Part shown: piece after piece, positions 11,331 to 20,890 of the stretch | How positions within the stretch are numbered: the first letter of the stretch is position 1 | Layout of the letters: the number at the start of each line of letters is the position of its first letter | From: Posidonia oceanica | Taxonomy: Eukaryota > Streptophyta > Magnoliopsida > Alismatales > Posidoniaceae | Length of the DNA: 64,000 bases | Assembly (NCBI GenBank): GCA_037176725.1 | Contig: JAZBRS010000026.1 | Span: 97,571,501 to 97,635,500, forward strand | Direction of reading: 5' to 3' | Program-made: the position numbers and the translations under genes | Notes under the pieces: model-generated | What the model was told of the DNA's origin: nothing | Databases searched by the model: none | Seen by the model: the letters and a program-made list of their open reading frames with translations, nothing else

Positions 11331-11887
11331 GACACTTGTGCAGCCGATATGTGGTTTCCTTTCAACTTGTGCTGTATATTTTGGCCTGACACAGGCATGT
11401 ACTCAACAGTTCCTTCAATGAAAAAGTGTTTTCTGCTGTCTGCTTGCACTTCAGGACACTATTTAATGCATTGCATGATCATTGCCCACCTCATCTTGAG
11501 CCCTCTGGCCAGACTTGCAGCCAACACAACGCAGGAAAGTCCTCAGCAGCCAACCCGGAGTCCAGAATCTCTGCAGACCCACGCCGTCAAGCCAAGCCAT
11601 CCAGTGTCCCCAGTTGAGTCATCTACGGGCTGGCACCCCCAACTGCTCGGCGATAGGTCCGTCAACCTGTCATCATCTTCGGGCTGGTACCCCGAACTAC
11701 TCATCTGACAAACACGTCAGTTTTGTCTTCATCCTCTGCTTTTGATGCCAAGGACACGCTGGCCAACCCCTGGTGTCATCTCGACACCAGGGGCATCTTT
11801 GGATCGCCCCTCGGTATCATTCTCCCCCTCTTTCCCCCATGATATTCCTGGTATCATGGGATGCTTCGCTCTCGCGAAACCCATTCC
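11331..11887 (+). other. P spacer between extra ORF and tandem array
   Basis: No supported gene. The part 11625-11880 contains GGGCTGGCACCCCCAACTGC and ACACCAGGGGCATCTTT. These match the reverse complement of repeated units at 24300-24890 in M, so this is a shared 3' module of both Tat elements. TTCAATGAAAAAG at 11415 resembles TTTCAATGAATATG after the M paralogue (32878) and may mark the 3' end of the extra gene transcript. Confidence 0.6.
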
Positions 11888-12912
11888 TTTGCCGGCCGAT
11901 AAGTCCGATATCATATCATCTCTTTCCCTTTACTGGCCGATAAGTCCGGTATCTCATCATTCCCTCATCCCCTCTTTGCCGGCCGATAAGTCCGATATCT
12001 TATCATCTCTTTCCCTTTGCCGGCCGATAAGTCCAGTATCTCATCATTCCCTCATCCCCTCTTTGCCGACCGATAAGTCCGATATCTTATCACCTCTTTC
12101 CCTTTGCCGACCGGTAGGTCCGGTGTCTCATCATTCCCTCATCCCCTCTTTGCCAGTCGATAAGTCCGATATCTTATCATCTCTTTCCCTTTGCCGGCCG
12201 ATAGGTCCGGTATCTCATCATTCCCTCATCCCCTCTTTGCCGGCCGATAAGTCCGATATCTTATCATCTCTTTCCCTTTGCTGGCCGATAGGTCCGGTAT
12301 CTCATCATTACCTCATCCCCCTTTTGCCGGCCGATAAGTCCGATATCTTATCATCTCTTTCCCTTTGCCGGTCGATAAGTCCGGTATCTCATCATTCCCT
12401 CATCCCCACTCTGCCGGCCGATAAGTCCGATATCTTATCATCTCTTTCCCTTTTCCGGCCGACAAGTCCGGTATCTCATCATTCCCTCATCCCCTCTTTG
12501 CCGGCCGATAAGTCCGATATCTTATCATCTCTTTCCCTTTGCCGGCTGATAAGTCCGGTATCTCATCATTCCCTCATCCCCTCTTTGCCGGCCGATAAGT
12601 CCGATATCTTATCATCTCTTTCCCTTTGCCGGCCGATAAGTCCGGTATCTCATCATTCCCTCATCCCCTCTTTGCCGGCCGATAAGTCCGATATCTTATC
12701 ATCTCTTTCCCTTTGCTGGCCGATAAGTCCGGTATCTCATCATTCCCTCATCCCGTCTTTGCCGGCCGATAAGTCTGATATCTTATCATCTCTTTCCCTT
12801 TGCCGGTCGATAAGTCTGGTATCTCATCATTCCCTCATCCCATCTTTGCCGACCGATAAGTCCGATATCTTATCATCTCTTTCCCTTTGCCGGCCGAAAA
12901 GTCTGATATCTT
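11888..12912 (+). repeat. 87-bp tandem array, nearly 12 copies, hairpin units
   Basis: Units start every 87 bp (11888, 11975 ... 12845) with TTTGCCGGCCGATAAG. Each unit has two related halves of about 41 and 46 bp. The halves carry GATAAG..CTTATC or GATAAG..CTCATC inverted arms around a short loop. Because 87 is divisible by three, the array creates a long open frame (11742-13100) that I regard as an artefact. It lies upstream of the P polypurine tract, in the position of the 68-bp array of M. Confidence 0.93.
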
Positions 12913-12999
12913 ATCAATCTCTCCTTTTTCTTATCAATATCAATCATCAATCTCTCCTTTTTCTTATCGATATCAATCAATCAATCAATCAACCACTGC

Positions 13000-13940
13000 T
13001 CTTTCCGATTGATAGGACCGTAAACTATCATCTTGGGCCGATCCCCGATCTGGCTCGCAGTTGTGTTATACGGCTGACATCCAGTAACTGTCCCTTGTAA
13101 TTGCACCTTCCAGTTGATAGGACTGTAAACTATCATTCTCTGGCTGATGATCCAAAACTCATCCTTGGCTGATACCCAAAACTATCACTTGCAATTACGT
13201 TATACGGCTGACATCCAGTAACTGTCCCTTGCAATTGCAGCTTCCAGTTGATAGGACTGTAGACTATCGCTCCAGTTGATAGGACTATAAACTATCGTTC
13301 CAGTTGATAGGACTGTAAACTATCGTTCCGGTTGATAGGACCGTAAACTATCACCTGCAATTGCATTATACGGCTGATATCCAGTAACTATCCCTCATGA
13401 TTGCGCTTTCCAGTTGATAGGACTGTAAACTATCGTTTCAGTTGATAGGACTGTAAACTATCGTTCCAGTTGATAGGACTGTAAACTATCGTTCCAGTTA
13501 ATAGGACTGTAAACTATCACTCGCAATCATGTTATACGGCTGATATCCAGTAACTATCCCTCGCAAATGCCCTTTCCAGTTGATAGGACTGTAAACTATC
13601 GTTCCAGTTGATAGGACTGTAAACTATCGCTCCGGTTGATAGGACCGTAAACTATCATTCTCTGGCATTTGCGTTATACGGCTGATACCCAGTAACTATC
13701 CCTCATGGTTTGTGCGTTCCAGCTGATAGGACTGTAAACTATCGCTTCCAGTTGATAGGTCTGTAAACTATCGTTCTAGTTGATAGGACTGTAAACTATC
13801 CCGCACAACCATGTTATACGGTTGATATCCAGTAACTATCACTCACAACTGCCTCCGGTTGATAGGACCGTAAACTATCACTTCCAGTTGATAGGACTGT
13901 AAACTATCACTCTCGGTTGATAGGACCGTAAACTATCCGG
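13000..13940 (+). repeat. 28-bp hairpin repeat array with interspersed 35-bp units
   Basis: About 20 copies of CAGTTGATAGGACTGTAAAC followed by TATC occur, often spaced by 28 bp. They are broken by units reading TATACGGCTGATATCCAGTA. Each main unit has GATAG and CTATC arms that can pair across about nine bases. It directly follows the 87-bp array, whose arms have the same GATAxG/CxTATC theme, suggesting a common origin. Confidence 0.88.
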
Positions 13941-14495
13941 CCGGTAAGCCTGACACCTTATCACCCTCTTCGCGTGACCTTGCCCTAGGAAGGCAAAGTC
14001 CCGCATCCCCTCGCGATAGGAGAGTTGGCCTCTCTCCCCTCGCACCCCTTTTTGCTAGCTTGCTCCTTGGGCAGGGACAAGCTGCACCTTTTCTTCCTCG
14101 CCTTGTCGCGCAAGTTTGGCCTACCCGCCAGATCTTCGCGCCACATCACGCCTTTCTTTTAGCATTTCTTTTGCATCATCTCTGCACCTTCTTTGCTAGC
14201 AATGCATACTAGTTCATCATCGTCAGTATCATCTGCACTGCATCAGCATTCTAACTGCACTAACTTTTATACTAACGTTTGCATTGCAATTGCATTAGCA
14301 TGCATTGCATACTTTGCACATCATCCATCTGCACCTGCATTTTGCATTGCGGCAACGGGCTACGATTTTCGGTGCATCCGCCAAATAAGTGGCTCACACC
14401 CATAGCAATCCTCTGCTCCCGTCGGTCAGATGGGGTGTCTTGTCAACCCTGAGCAGCGGCCTCGCTCCGCTTGACCTTGCCCAGGGAGGGGCATC
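13941..14495 (+). other. P pre-LTR module with hairpin arm and polypurine tract
   Basis: The polypurine tract AGGGAGGGGCATC (14483-14495) abuts the LTR and would prime plus-strand DNA synthesis. The preceding 140 bp (GCATTGCGG at about 14345 through GGTGCATCCGCC, GGGGTGTCTTGTCAACCCTGAG) is closely matched by M at 23781-23930 on the other strand, although the LTRs differ. AGATGGGGTGTC (14428-14439) is perfectly complementary to GACACCCCATCT (14500-14511) inside the LTR start, so the tract would sit in a hairpin loop. A TGCATT-rich stretch fills 14190-14345. Confidence 0.82.
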
Positions 14496-17400
14496 TGTTG
14501 ACACCCCATCTTGACAGGCTTGGACCATTTGGGACCTTTTGGTGACTTCTGGATCTAAACCTAGGTCAAAACTACACCAACCCTTTTCATCTTACCCTTC
14601 AAAACAAGCCTAAACTTGACCTAAGCCTACACCCATTTCCCAAGCCCAAAACCTGCCCAAAAACCATAGGAAAACCTATCACTCCCAACTTAGCAAACCT
14701 ACCCAAACACTTAGAAATTTTCAACCCAAAACTATTCCAAAAAACCCTAGAAAATCTAGGTAAAACCACCCTTTTTCTACACCTCAAAACCCTTCCAAAA
14801 CCTTCTCAAAACTAAACCAAATCCCCAGAAGCAACACTAGAAACCCTAGGCTACACATTCCCCAATTTTCACCCCTTTTCAAAACCTTTAAACCCTCCAT
14901 TTACCCAAATTATCGTTTTCTCTCTCCAAGATTATTCTTTTCTCTCTCCTCTCTCTCTCCTGATTATCCTCCTCCTTTTCATCCCCTTCTCTCCTTTTTT
15001 CTTGCCTGGCTGTGGGCCCCCCTTGTGCATCTATCTCTTCTCAATCTTATTCTTATTTTTATCTTATTTTTAGCATTTTCCTTGACTTTCAAAAAATTAT
15101 TTTCTTTCAACTCCTCTCTTTCCCTTTTATTCTTCCTTTTTCCCTTTTCCTCCTCCTTCTCCTCTTCTTTCTTTCTTTTTACTAAGCCCCTAAAAAATCC
15201 TTAAAAACCTCTAAAAACTTTAAAACAAAACGAAAACAAACCAAAACCCTAAGAAAAATAATTAAAAATATTAAGCAAACAATTAAAAACCTAAACCCAA
15301 CCAAATCTAACTAAAGCCAAAAAACAAGAATGCAAGCTAAAAAATACAAAACAAACAAAGAGAAAATGCTGTAAAATCAAGGAAAAAAACCGAAATGTAA
15401 TCAAAACAGCTAAAAGTAAAATCCTATTAAAAACAACCAAGAAAACAAACCCTAAAAAAAAGAAAACACTTAAGAAATGCAAGGGCTAATAATTAAGGAG
15501 GAAAAAACCTAACTTAACAACTCTCAAAAGAAAAATTGAAAACATAATTAAAAAATAATAAAACAAACAATCAAAATTTAAGAACAGCTAATTAAAAACT
15601 TAACAAGAAAACCTAACCTAAGAAAAAAAATGCTAAAAGAATTTAACAAACGAAATTAAGAAAAAGCAAATCAAAGAAGACCTAAGAAGAATCCTAAAAG
15701 ACTAAAATCAAAAGCCAAAACTCACTCTAATTAATCTAAAAACAAACCTTAAAAAATCCTAATTAACATCCCAAGTACTTAACAAGAAAAACATAATTAA
15801 AAAACAACTTAAAAGACTTAACAAACATTTAATCAAAATAAAAAACAAATTAAAAACAAAGAAAACCCTTAAAACCCTAATCAAACCCAAAATCCCTCTA
15901 AACCTGATTAACCAACCGAAAACAGTCATTAAAAAATTTTAATCACGGTCCTAACTTAAAATACAATCACTCTAATAATTTTACCTATTTTTATTTTATT
16001 TTTATCCAATTTATTTCTCCTCTCTTTCCCTTCCATTTCTCTCTTTCTTCCTATCTTTCTTTCTTTTCTTCCTTTTCTCCTGCTGGGCCCAGTTCGGCCC
16101 CTTCCACCCCCTTCTTTCTTTTCTTTCGTTTTTCTTTTTTTCAGCTCGCGGCCCGGCCCACGCCTTCCACCCTCCTCTTCCCTCCTTCTTCTTCTTCTTC
16201 CTCTTCAACTTCTTCTTCTCCTTCCCGTGATCTTCTTTAAAATTTAACTTCGCTTCTCCCTCCCGATCACCTCAGCACCAGTTCGCCTCTCCTCTCTCCG
16301 CTCTCTGCGGATCTTCCAGGAGGGCATTTACTGCCCGTCTCCTCGCCGATTGCCTCTCCATCAGCTGCAGTGTTCGGCGCCGGTGGGATTTCAAAATCCA
16401 CAGCGCGCCCAGCAGCTTCCTCCTCTGTTAAAACCAGCACCTCTTCTCCTCCTTCCAAGCCTTTTTGTCGTCCGAGAGAGAGCAAAGGAATCCAGAGAAT
16501 TCCCAGCGCCTAAATCCCTTCCTCCTTCCACTGCAAGAACCAGCTCTTCCCCCTCTTCTTTCCCGACCACATTAGAGCCTCCATCAGCCCTCAAACTTCC
16601 TTCAATTCATCCCCCAAATCCACCCAGAATCCCAGCATTCCTTCTCTTCCTTCCACGACCAGAGCCATCCCTGAAATCACCCTCATTCACCGGATATCCA
16701 CAGCAGCAACCCAACGCCACTCCTTCCAAAACTGCCACCTCTACTGAGCCCCAAATCCGCCCAAACTTCTCCCAGCAAACCACCAGAACACCACCATCTC
16801 AGGCCAACCAATCCCCAGTCTTCTCCCCCCTCACAGGCCAAGATCCCCACAACAAACACCTGTGACCTTCCTCTGCCAGAAGATCACCCCACCTGGAAAC
16901 TCCACCCACAGGTCCCCACGATCCAATTTAACCACCCAAAACCCTTCACCCAACCTCCAGCAAGTCGCCGGCACCCTCCAATTGATCCAGAGAGTGGCGG
17001 ACATCCACCCCCACCTCCGGCATCCAGCTGTGAACCCACTGAACCGATTTGTCGCGCCGGTCTTCGCAGCTGCCCTCCGATCATTCAGCAAGCTCCGGAG
17101 CGTCGCACTGAGCAGAACCGGACGCCCAGAAGCAACTGACGACGCCCACAGCAGCCAGACCGAGCTAGTCGACTTCTGCAAAGTCGACCGACGTCGGGAG
17201 GACTCCTCAGCCACGGAAACAGGTAGCTCTCTTCATCCCTAGGTTAGTCTCCCTCTCCTCTTGCTTTTCTGCCCATCAGCCTGGGATTTCTCTCTCTCCT
17301 GCGCCGAGTCAATGCTGGGTCAACTCTGTCTTCTCCGACGAGCATCGAGCTCGTCCCGCCGCTCCGGTCTGCAGAACGTCGCTCCAACCGGCGCCCCAGC

Positions 17401-17699
17401 TCCGCACGGACCCTAGGAGTATGTCCCTGCCGTCAGAACTCGCCGACGCTGCACTGATCGACCGGCCTGCCTCCGAGTAGGCCTGCAGACCTCCGACGTC
17501 TCCTCCGGCTTGCTCCAGGCAGCGTCGCTGCTTGCCGATGCTGCTCTGGTCTCCGTCAAGCTCTGGTGAAGCCCGCCCGCCGGTCTGCGCCGCACTAGCA
17601 CCCCCTCTGCTCCCCCTGTCGGCCACTGGTAGCAACTACTACAGTTGTCGACGATCTGTTGTTACTGTGCTTTTATTTTTTGCTATCTATGCTATTTTA

Positions 17700-18650
17700 C
17701 CAAATATTGCATTTTTGGTCTCAGTTCTTGCTTATTTGCGTTCAGGTCCGTTATTTGATTAAATCTGTTTATTTCTGAGTTAAAACCATATAAAATTGCA
17801 TGAAAAATATGTAGTTCTCTTTATTTGCATGTCAGTCCTTTTACTGTGCTTTCCTTCAGTAATAAATTTGATTTTGGCCCTCCAGCTTTTGATTATTGCA
17901 TTTTAGTCCTGCTGCTGTTTAATTTGATTTAATGCACTGAGTTTGCCATATAAAATTGCATTTTCGGTCCTTATTGTTTTCTGTAATTGCCATTTAATCC
18001 TCTGTCCTGTTAACTTAGCTTTTATTTTTCAATTTTTGCTTGCTGCATTGCATTATTTCCCCCCTGTTTTCTGATTTTTGCATATAGATCCTTCCCTAAT
18101 GCACAGTAGTCATTTAAATGCATATTTTGCTTATAAAATTGCATTTTTGACCCTGCATAATTTGAAAATTGCACATTAGCCCTTTGCCTATCATTTAAAT
18201 GCATATTTTGCTTATAAAATTGCATTTTTGACCCTACATGATTTGAAAATTGCACATAGGTCCTCTGCATGCTTATAAAAATCATTTAAATGCATATTTT
18301 GCTGATAAAATTGCATTTTAGACCCTACATGTTTGGAAAATTGCATATAGGTCCCCCATCTGCATTCCTAGACCTACTAGACCCCTGTTTTGCCGGAAAA
18401 ATTGCATTTTGGACCCTAATGATTTTAAAATTGCATCTTAACTTGCCACATGATTTCAAAACTTGCCCTGATGCATATTCATCTTGGAAAATTGCATTTT
18501 AGACCCTGCCTTTTGTAAAATTGCATGCAGACCCTCTTTTTTTTCAAAATCCTTGCATGAAAGCCCCAAACTTTCCAAAATCTTTGCATTTAGACTTCCA
18601 TCCTTTCAAAAATTGCATTTGAGACCCCAATTTTCTGAAGAATCACCCTT
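17700..18650 (+). repeat. Degenerate TGCATTTT..GACCCT repeats in P LTR
   Basis: Many imperfect units contain AAAATTGCATTTT and GACCCTNNATG. The clearest tandem part repeats CATTTAAATGCATATTTTGC at 18111, 18192 and 18283. The solo LTR has the same zone in reverse complement (about 35870-36800), and N has an analogous one (57100-59200). Confidence 0.8.
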
Positions 18651-19389
18651 AAGCCTTTTCTTGCATTCTGCATGCATTGCACTCATGCATTCTAGTTTTT
18701 TGCATCCTTTGCACACACTCAAGCATCATTAGCTCCCATTCACAAGGGAGAACCTGTTTGCACACCTCTAGGACCCCCTGTACACTTAGATCCATTCTTC
18801 TCCCCTATTCTGGCCCTTCTGCCTTGAAGCTGGGATATCTTCCAATCCGACCGTTGGATCTTCTCAAACAAGCTACCTGGACGACTCCGGCGGAGCGCTC
18901 TTCAGCATGGACCAAGCAGATCTCAGATCATGCCTCAGATTTTCCAGGTACGTCCTCCTGAACCCCTGCACAGCATTCATTTGCATACCATTTGCATTGC
19001 ATGCATCGTTTTTGCTTTTTGTTTCCTCGAACATGTAGAATAGGACTTCCTCTTCTTATCTATCAATTCTGCTCCCCCTTTCGCGTATTCCCAAGTGTTT
19101 TGTGTCGTGTTTCCCCTGGATTCACCACTTATTGCGACTTTCTTCACCTTTTCCACGATCCGATTGCACCGCGAGCTTTGGGCAGCGTGCGAGACACATC
19201 GTGGGGCGGTTTAGTGGGAAATAGTCGCAAAACAGTGGTAATCCCTCCACTTGCTTATTTTCCCCGTTGTAGGTCTTCACACCTACTCTACGTGGCCCTT
19301 AAACAGTGTCTGTTCCCACACACGCACTGTTTGCCTCTCCTTTCACTTCTCTTGTTCTCTCTCCTTGCATTTGCATCTGCATGGTTTTG

Positions 19390-19740
19390 CCGAGGTTTTA
19401 TTCCGTCTTTTGGCACCGTTTTGCGTGCCCGCTCCGTCTTTTGGCACCATTTTGCGTGCCCGCTCCGTCTTTTGGCACCGTTTTGCATGCCCGCTTTGTT
19501 TTTGGCACTGTTTTGCATGCCCGCTTTGCTTTTGGCACCGTTTTGCGTGCCCGCTTCGCTTTTGGCACCGTTTTGCGTACCCGCTCGATCTTTTAGCACC
19601 GTTTTGCGTGCCCGCTTCACTTTTGGCACCGTTTTGCGTGCCCGCTTCATCTTTTGGCACCGTTTTGCGTGCCTACTTTGTTTTTGGCACCGTTTTGCGT
19701 GCCCGCCTTGTCTTTTGCGCCGTTTTGCGTGCCGTTCTCG
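19390..19740 (+). repeat. 31-32-bp minisatellite in P LTR, about 11 copies
   Basis: The units read TTTTGGCACCGTTTTGCGTG plus CCCGCTC/TTC. The array generates long spurious open frames on both strands. The solo LTR carries the homologous array at about 34970-35180, with fewer copies. Confidence 0.9.
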
Positions 19741-20067
19741 TTTCTTGCTTTGTTTTACGCTGTTTTCTCTTGCATGTCGCCTGCATTGCTTGGTTTTACC
19801 TTCGTTTTGCTTTTCCGCTTGCATTTGCATATAGGGCAGTGATGCTTACTGCCTGGAGTTCTCACGAGCCAGGTTTTGCCCGGTTCGGAACACAGACAGC
19901 GTGGCTGAGCACTTAGAGAGCACGTTTACTTCCCTGCTTTGCATTCTCTCCACTTAGAGCACACCTTGAGCATTCATTTAGGCATTCATAGGCACATAGG
20001 CATCCAAATCTGCATTTCCCTGCGTATGCGAGTGTAAGCCTAGAAAGACCGATTCTCAGGCGTGTCG

Positions 20068-20105
20068 GGGGTGCCTAACACCTTCCCCGCGCGTAACAGG
20101 AGTCC
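20068..20105 (+). promoter_or_regulatory. Conserved Tat LTR motif (TGCCTAACACCTTCCCC...GTAACAGGAGTCC)
   Basis: The same motif occurs at a similar distance from the LTR 3' end in the other Tat LTRs of the window: 21409-21455, 34591-34632, 50210-50252 and 56819-56860, all on the minus strand. Such conservation between otherwise different LTRs suggests a functional RNA or 3'-end formation signal. The role is my inference. Confidence 0.6.
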
Positions 20106-20285
20106 TTGCCCAGTCTTTTGGCCCGTAATGACCATATCGCCCTTATCCTAGGCATGAATCATCTCATTTGCATGTATTTGCATTTGTTTTCCTTTGCATT
20201 GCTTTGCTTTGCATTTCTTGCTTGGTTTTGCGTGTTAATTCACGCATTTCCCCCGGTTTTCCTTGTCTCCCGATAATAGACACGG

Positions 20286-20297
20286 TGGCGACTCTGA
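20286..20297 (+). other. Primer-binding-site-like sequence buried inside P LTR
   Basis: TGGCGACTCTGA lies 119 bp before the LTR end. It matches the start of the true M primer-binding site (TGGCGACTCCGCTGGGGA). The solo LTR has it at 34398-34409. Confidence 0.6.
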
Positions 20298-20439
20298 TTT
20301 GTCTTATCTTCTTCCTTTCTTACCTTTTCTCCTCTATTTTGTGTGTTCTCGAGTTGAGCCCTCCTCCTCGGACCTCGCCGCTAATAGTAAGCCTGATTCT
20401 GATTAGGATTACTACATATATTATCCATTTGAGCCCCAT

Positions 20440-20455
20440 GACTCTATAAAAGGAC
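20440..20455 (+). promoter_or_regulatory. TATA box of element H
   Basis: CTCTATAAAAGGACCCC matches a strong plant TATA box (TATAAAA at 20445-20451). It lies 29 bp after the P insertion point, so P would separate this core promoter from its upstream part. Confidence 0.6.
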
Positions 20456-20885
20456 CCCGAGAGCTGCTTCTCACAGGGGAGGCAATTTTATGAGTTGAGG
20501 AGGCACTTTTTTGGGTTAGGAATCCCTAGTGAGATTCCCTAGGTAGGAACCATTTTCTAGATTAAGAGAGAGAGATCCTTAGCCTCCACTCTGTCAAAGT
20601 ATTTTGAGAAACTCTAGATCCCAGAGATCATCATCCTTAGATTATCTACTTTAGATCCTAGAGATTAGCCTAGCCGGAGCTCCGTCCATGCCTCTACTTC
20701 CTCACTCCACGCCATAGAGTACGTGGGTGAAGGGAGTATTTCTTCCAATGTACTTTTTTATTTTCATTATTGCATTCTTTAATTAGGACCCATAGCAGAT
20801 GCATGTGGGGAACCACCCCCGGTTAGTATTAGATTCATTTATTTATGTTATTTCTTACTTATCTGATATGTTTACTACACCCAGA

Positions 20886-20890
20886 CTTAC
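20886..20890 (+). repeat. Target-site duplication of M, left copy (CTTAC)
   Basis: CTTAC directly precedes TGTGACC, the left end of M. The right copy is at 52588-52592 after GTCTACA. Confidence 0.8.

Larger units (their letters stand above)
1..20416 (+). mobile_element. Element P: Tat/Ogre-like Ty3/gypsy LTR retrotransposon (5' part outside window)
   Basis: The order gag, protease, reverse transcriptase, RNase H, second RNase H, integrase is Ty3/gypsy. The second, archaeal-type RNase H and the very long LTR place it in the Tat lineage, which includes Ogre. The 3' LTR starts TGTTGACACC at 14496 after a polypurine tract and ends ACTACA at 20416. Both ends are confirmed by a solo copy of the same LTR at 34288-40105 flanked by a 5-bp duplication. 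Its 5' LTR and leader lie left of the window, so its own target duplication cannot be checked; the candidate right copy is TATAT at 20417-20421. The coding part is decayed by nonsense codons and a tandem duplication. Confidence 0.93.
14496..20416 (+). repeat. P 3' LTR, 5921 bp
   Basis: It starts TGTTGACACCCC and ends GGATTACTACA. The reverse-complement copy at 34288-40105 diverges from it exactly at these ends. Internal zones are a U3-like C/A-rich start (14500-14900), CT-rich sequence (14930-15180), A-rich sequence rich in TTAAAAACCTAA (15180-15960), a GC-rich block (16260-17650), and degenerate T-rich repeats (17700-18650). A 31-32-bp minisatellite (19390-19740) and the conserved TGCCTAACACCTTCCCC motif (20070-20086) follow. 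Open frames inside it (for example 16350-16865 and 18992-19834) are not conserved in the solo copy, so I do not call genes. LTRs near 6 kb are extreme but fit Ogre-like elements. Confidence 0.93.
20417..20890 (+). mobile_element. Element H, left fragment: LTR promoter/leader between P and M
   Basis: This sequence lies between the end of the P LTR and the start of M and belongs to neither. It has a TATA box at 20445-20451 and a transcribed-looking leader. It should continue at 52593 after M is removed, because CTTAC at 20886-20890 is repeated at 52588-52592. Further right on the same strand H has a gag. I therefore read it as the U3/R part of an LTR whose upstream part lies beyond the P insertion. 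Confidence 0.65.

Noticed and set aside
11742..13100. 452-codon open frame with 29-residue repeats (SDILSSLSLCRP...)
   Set aside because: It is produced by the 87-bp tandem array, whose length is divisible by three. The repeats are palindromic DNA words and the frame has no domain or start context.
15180..15960. Telomere-like CCCTAA words
   Set aside because: They are scattered in A-rich LTR sequence with no tandem array of the plant telomere repeat.
16350..16865. 171-codon Pro-rich open frame in the P LTR
   Set aside because: The matching zone of the solo LTR (about 37700-38300) does not preserve the frame, so selection on a protein is not supported.
18992..19916. 280- and 221-codon open frames (Cys/Phe-rich) in the P LTR
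   Set aside because: They depend on the 31-32-bp minisatellite, and the solo LTR copy does not keep the same frame.
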